Origin: Gemmatimonadaceae bacterium
GTDB taxonomy: Bacteria; Gemmatimonadota; Gemmatimonadetes; Gemmatimonadales; Gemmatimonadaceae
Assembly (NCBI GenBank): GCA_017881545.1
Contig: JADGQU010000073.1
Coordinates: 1 to 8,890 of the forward strand
Length of the DNA stretch: 8,890 nucleotides
Direction of reading: 5' to 3'
Shown here: positions 6,157 through 8,890 of the stretch, in pieces
Layout of the letters: each line of letters opens with the position of its first letter
How positions within the stretch are numbered: position 1 is the first letter of the stretch
Position numbers and translations under genes: made by a program
Notes under the pieces: generated by a model
The model's input: only the letters and a program-made list of their open reading frames with translations
What the model was told of the DNA's origin: nothing
Databases searched by the model: none

Positions 6157-7368
6157 GTGAAATCCGAACAGGGTCGCGAGCGCGACCCTCTGCTCGCCTT
6201 CCGCGAGGAGTTTCCGATCCTCGAGAAGACGTCGTACCTCGTCTCCAACTCTCTCGGCCCGATGCCACGAACGGTCCCCGAGAAACTGGCGGAGTACGCG
6301 CGCGACTGGGGCGACCTCGGCGTGAAGGCGTGGAACCGCGGCTGGTGGGAGCTTCCCGTCGAAGTCGGCAACGAGATCGCGCCGCTCATCAACGCCGGTG
6401 ATGGCGAAGTCGTGATGATGCCCAACGTCACCATCGCGCAAACGGCGGTGCTCTCGTCCATCGACTTCACAGAGGAGCGCGACACAGTCGTGATGACGGA
6501 GCTCGACTTCCCGTCCGTCCGCTACGCCTACTCTGAGATGGCGGAGAAGCTCGGCGCCCGCGTCGTCGTGGTGCGATCGGACGACGGACTGACGATCGAT
6601 CGCCACAGGTTGTTGTCCGCAATCGACGAACGGACTCGCCTCGTTGCGGTTTCGCACGTGCTCTTTCGAAGCGCCTTCCTCATGGATGCGGATGCGATCT
6701 GCCGCCGCGCCCACGAGATGGGCGCGCTCGTTTCGCTCGATTCCTTTCACGCCGTCGGCATCGTGCCGGTTGACGTGAAACGGAGCAAGGTGGATTTTCT
6801 TACTGGTGGTGTGCTCAAATGGCTCTGTGGCGGACCCGGTGCCTGCTTCCTTTACGTGAGCCCGACCGTCCGCGATCAGCTCAAGCCGGCGCTGACCGGG
6901 TGGCAGGCGCATGCGCGCCCGTTCGCGTTCGAAGATTCCATGGAATACACCACCGGCGCGTTTCGGTGGCTGAACGGGACGCCGGTGATTCCAGCCCTCT
7001 ATGCCGCGGCGGAGGGGCCGAAGATCCTGCGCCGCGCCGGAATCGGCGCAATCAGGGAGAAAAGCATTCGCCTCACCTCACGGTTGATCGCGCTGGCCGA
7101 CGCCCGGGGCTATACCGTGAATGCGCCACGAGACTCCGCGCGTCGCGCCGGAACGGTCGCGATTGATGTTCCTCACGGGTACGAGGTCGCGCAGCAATTG
7201 TTGTCGCGGAACATCCTGGTCGACTATCGCGTAGGGGCTGGTATCAGGATTGCCCCTCACTTCTTTACCCGGGAGGACGAGCTGGACGAAGCCGTTTCGG
7301 AGATCGACAAGGCTCTCGAGAGCGGAAGCTGGCAAAGCTTCTCGGAAAAAATCGCGGTGGTCACCTGA
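6157..7368 (+). CDS. Kynureninase-like PLP-dependent enzyme (aminotransferase class V fold)
   Basis: From the GTG at 6157 this is a 403-residue cytoplasmic protein of the class V aminotransferase fold. Family-wide features are D195 and H198 in SLDSFHAVG (pyridine-ring contacts) and the Schiff-base lysine K221 in GGVLKWLCGGPG. Several runs point to kynureninase, which cleaves kynurenine to anthranilate and alanine: NSLGPMPR (31-38), WNRGWWELP (59-67) with GNEIAPLI, GWQAH plus PFAFED (248-260), FRWLNGTPVIPAL (269-281), RRAGTVAI and ILVDYR. However, the Tyr usually just before the lysine in kynureninase is Leu here, and the GWxGH element reads GWQAH, so the substrate may differ. Cysteine desulfurase-like or epimerase activity is an alternative. 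The start is uncertain: GTG at 6157 and TTG at 6151 both lack a clear ribosome site, and the first in-frame ATG (6262) would remove the conserved N-terminus. The frame stays open leftward into the peptidase gene, but that extension is a shadow. Confidence 0.85.
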   Translation: MKSEQGRERDPLLAFREEFPILEKTSYLVSNSLGPMPRTVPEKLAEYARDWGDLGVKAWNRGWWELPVEVGNEIAPLINAGDGEVVMMPNVTIAQTAVLSSIDFTEERDTVVMTELDFPSVRYAYSEMAEKLGARVVVVRSDDGLTIDRHRLLSAIDERTRLVAVSHVLFRSAFLMDADAICRRAHEMGALVSLDSFHAVGIVPVDVKRSKVDFLTGGVLKWLCGGPGACFLYVSPTVRDQLKPALTGWQAHARPFAFEDSMEYTTGAFRWLNGTPVIPALYAAAEGPKILRRAGIGAIREKSIRLTSRLIALADARGYTVNAPRDSARRAGTVAIDVPHGYEVAQQLLSRNILVDYRVGAGIRIAPHFFTREDELDEAVSEIDKALESGSWQSFSEKIAVVT

Positions 7369-7394
7369 GCCGTTCTGCAAGGGATGTTACTACC

Positions 7395-7424
7395 TTGAAC
7401 AATCCAGTGTCTAACGAGTACAAT
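7395..7424 (+). promoter_or_regulatory. Sigma70-type promoter for the TPR gene
   Basis: TTGAAC at 7395-7400 and TACAAT at 7419-7424 are separated by 18 bases, which is close to the bacterial housekeeping consensus. Transcription would start near 7431, leaving a leader of about 29 bases. A second -10-like TATACT lies at 7430-7435 but has no matching -35. The local drop in GC content against the surrounding genes supports a promoter here. It separates the TPR gene from the peptidase/PLP unit. Confidence 0.6.
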
Positions 7425-7444
7425 AGTCTTATACTCGACTCCTC

Positions 7445-7450
7445 GGAGGG
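7445..7450 (+). promoter_or_regulatory. Strong ribosome binding site of the TPR gene
   Basis: GGAGGG ends 9 bases before the ATG at 7460. It is the clearest Shine-Dalgarno sequence in the window and fixes the start of the TPR protein. The other genes here have weak or absent sites, which suggests this gene is translated more strongly. Confidence 0.75.
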
Positions 7451-7459
7451 TGCGTAGTC

Positions 7460-8512
7460 ATGCCAACACCTTTTTTGAGTTCTGAAGAGTACGACGAAAG
7501 AGCGCATCAGTTGTACAACGAAGGACAGTATGACGAAGCTCTGGACGTACTTAGAGAAGGACTCGGCCTCTACCCGAATTCGGTGGAGCTGCATATTGGG
7601 GTTGGCTACGCCCACCACGCACGCGAGGACTATGCGTGGGCGCGACGCAGCTTCGAGGAGGCGCTTGTTCTCGATCCGGACCACGAGGACGCGCTCGCCG
7701 GACTCGGCGAGACCCTCCTAAAGTTCGGCCAGAAGGAGTTCGCGCTGAAGAGCTTCCGCCATACCTTGGAATTAGGATACCAAGATGATGTCGAGCTGAT
7801 GCTCCAGATCGGACGCGCGCTTTTCCGCGAAGGCCTGATCGACGAATCCAAACAGTTCTTCGAGATCGCGGCGCAGCAGACGCCCGATGCGGCAGAAGCC
7901 GTGTCGTGCATCGGCTACGCCGAGCACCGACTGGGGAATGACGAGACGGCGATTTCGACTCTCCGTCGCGCGTTGCAGATGGATCCCGATCACACCGAAG
8001 CTCGCATCTACCTCGGCAACATCTTCTACGATCGCGGTGATTACGAGGCCGCGCTCTATCACCTCGACCGCTCGACTCCCGAGGATCACTGGGACGAGCT
8101 GGGAATTTGGCGGCTGATCGAGCTTAAGAAGATGATCTATCGCCTGCGCGACAACGATCCGGAGCTGCGTCCGTGGGAGGACAGGCTGCGCGATCTCGCC
8201 GGTGATCTCGACGACATCGACGAAATGCTGGCCGAAATCGAGGCGAAGTTCATCGACGCCGCTCAGAGCGAGGCGAAAGGTCAGCTCGAGCTGTTCGGTG
8301 CGCTCCTTTCCAGCTTCGCCGATGTTAAGTCGACGCCCGAGTCCCACCGCATCACACTCGAAAATGGCAACACGTTCGAAGGCACGTGGGAGGAGATCGT
8401 GGACAAGATGCGCGATGCCAAGTGCCTCAAAGAGACGCCAAAACCTGAGCAGGATGCAGAGAGCTTCATTCGACGTAGCGCGGATGCCGGGCTTTTGCGC
8501 ATCCTGAGATGA
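7460..8512 (+). CDS. TPR-repeat protein with conserved-looking C-terminal module
   Basis: This 350-residue protein has no signal peptide or membrane segment, so it is probably cytoplasmic. Residues 7-209 form six tandem tetratricopeptide repeats in nearly perfect 34-residue register (about 7-40, 41-74, 75-108, 109-143, 144-177, 178-209), with typical G-Y/A-F-P positions such as YDEALDVLREGLGLYP. TPR arrays bind partner proteins or peptides, so a scaffold or adaptor role is inferred. Residues about 210-285 are highly charged helices, strongly acidic around 246-262. A separate short module at about 296-319 (HRITLENGNTFEGTWEEIVD) reads as two beta strands and a helix, and the tail ends AGLLRILR. 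I do not recognise this C-terminal module as a named domain. The gene has its own promoter and strong ribosome site, and its TGA overlaps the next start codon. Confidence 0.93.
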   Translation: MPTPFLSSEEYDERAHQLYNEGQYDEALDVLREGLGLYPNSVELHIGVGYAHHAREDYAWARRSFEEALVLDPDHEDALAGLGETLLKFGQKEFALKSFRHTLELGYQDDVELMLQIGRALFREGLIDESKQFFEIAAQQTPDAAEAVSCIGYAEHRLGNDETAISTLRRALQMDPDHTEARIYLGNIFYDRGDYEAALYHLDRSTPEDHWDELGIWRLIELKKMIYRLRDNDPELRPWEDRLRDLAGDLDDIDEMLAEIEAKFIDAAQSEAKGQLELFGALLSSFADVKSTPESHRITLENGNTFEGTWEEIVDKMRDAKCLKETPKPEQDAESFIRRSADAGLLRILR

Positions 8513-8890
8513 GTCCACCGAGCTCGCAGGCTGCGCTCGCCGCGCTGAACGGCGTGCGTCCGGTCCTCGCTCATTTCGACACCCCGCGCACGGCGGAAGA
8601 TCTCGCCGCCGACATCATCGATCTCTGGACCGGCGTCGAACGCTCCCTTCAGGCGCTCGTCGGCGTTTCTTCGCTGACTGGACAGCAGCTGATTCGCGCC
8701 GCGCGTCAGGCCGAGGTGATCACGATCGATCGGGCGCACGCGCTGCTGGAATTTCTGGCCGCGCGCGACCGGGCCAATCGCACCAGCTACAAACCGACCC
8801 AGGCCGACGGCGACGCCGCGGTCGATGGATTCAAGGCGCTCGAGTCGGGACTCACGGGCGCCGCGCCGGTGAAGCCCGCGATGCCGGCGA
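8509..8890 (+). CDS. Unrecognised protein, N-terminal part, coupled to the TPR gene
   Basis: The ATG at 8509-8511 overlaps the TGA of the TPR gene (ATGA), and the frame is open to the window end, giving 127 residues without a stop. The overlap makes translational coupling likely and hints that the two products work together. The protein starts MSPPSSQAALAALNGVRPVL and has no signal peptide. Residues about 27-95 look mainly alpha-helical and amphipathic (AEDLAADIIDLWTGVERSLQAL, then QLIRAARQAEVITIDRAHALLEFLAARDR). From about 96 it becomes a Pro/Ala/Gly-rich low-complexity stretch that may be a linker to a domain outside the window. I do not recognise the family. GC-rich codon use matches its neighbours. 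Confidence 0.8.
   Translation, partial: MSPPSSQAALAALNGVRPVLAHFDTPRTAEDLAADIIDLWTGVERSLQALVGVSSLTGQQLIRAARQAEVITIDRAHALLEFLAARDRANRTSYKPTQADGDAAVDGFKALESGLTGAAPVKPAMPA

Noticed and set aside
6073..6912. Minus-strand frame of 279 codons opposite the PLP enzyme
   Set aside because: It is antisense to clearly conserved coding sequence, and its His/Arg/Asp-rich translation has no motif.

Overview
The window is a GC-rich, densely coded stretch of bacterial chromosome. It holds seven protein genes, of which five are complete and one is cut at each edge. I see no RNA gene, CRISPR array, transposase or phage gene. The mix of secreted M28 peptidase, kynureninase-like enzyme and a TPR protein with a lineage-style C-terminal tail, together with base composition, suggests a soil-type bacterium such as Gemmatimonadota. 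That placement is inference from general impression and not from a marker gene.

Layout: (1) Positions 2-190, plus strand, hold the C-terminal end of an Nramp-like divalent metal transporter. (2) Positions 250-4381, minus strand, hold a patatin-like lipid hydrolase with a C-terminal single-cluster ferredoxin domain (3212-4381), followed by aconitase AcnA (250-3045). The 166-base gap between them carries possible leader structure. (3) Positions 4382-4478 form a divergent intergenic region with a 26-base direct repeat that overlaps the patatin start, and a TATAAT box pointing right. (4) Positions 4479-7368, plus strand, hold a secreted M28 zinc peptidase with a PA-like insert, followed 22 bases later by a kynureninase-like PLP enzyme. 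(5) From 7395 a recognisable sigma70-type promoter and a strong Shine-Dalgarno site lead into a TPR protein (7460-8512). Its stop codon overlaps the start of an unrecognised gene (8509 to the window end) in an ATGA junction.

How the genes may work together: aconitase is a TCA-cycle housekeeping enzyme. The M28 peptidase and kynureninase-like enzyme look co-transcribed and may both serve peptide or amino-acid breakdown. The TPR protein and its downstream partner are probably translationally coupled. The most unusual item is the patatin-ferredoxin fusion, in which both the Ser/Asp hydrolase dyad and a full four-cysteine [4Fe-4S] motif are intact in one reading frame. Nothing in the window forms a clear multi-gene defence or mobile system.
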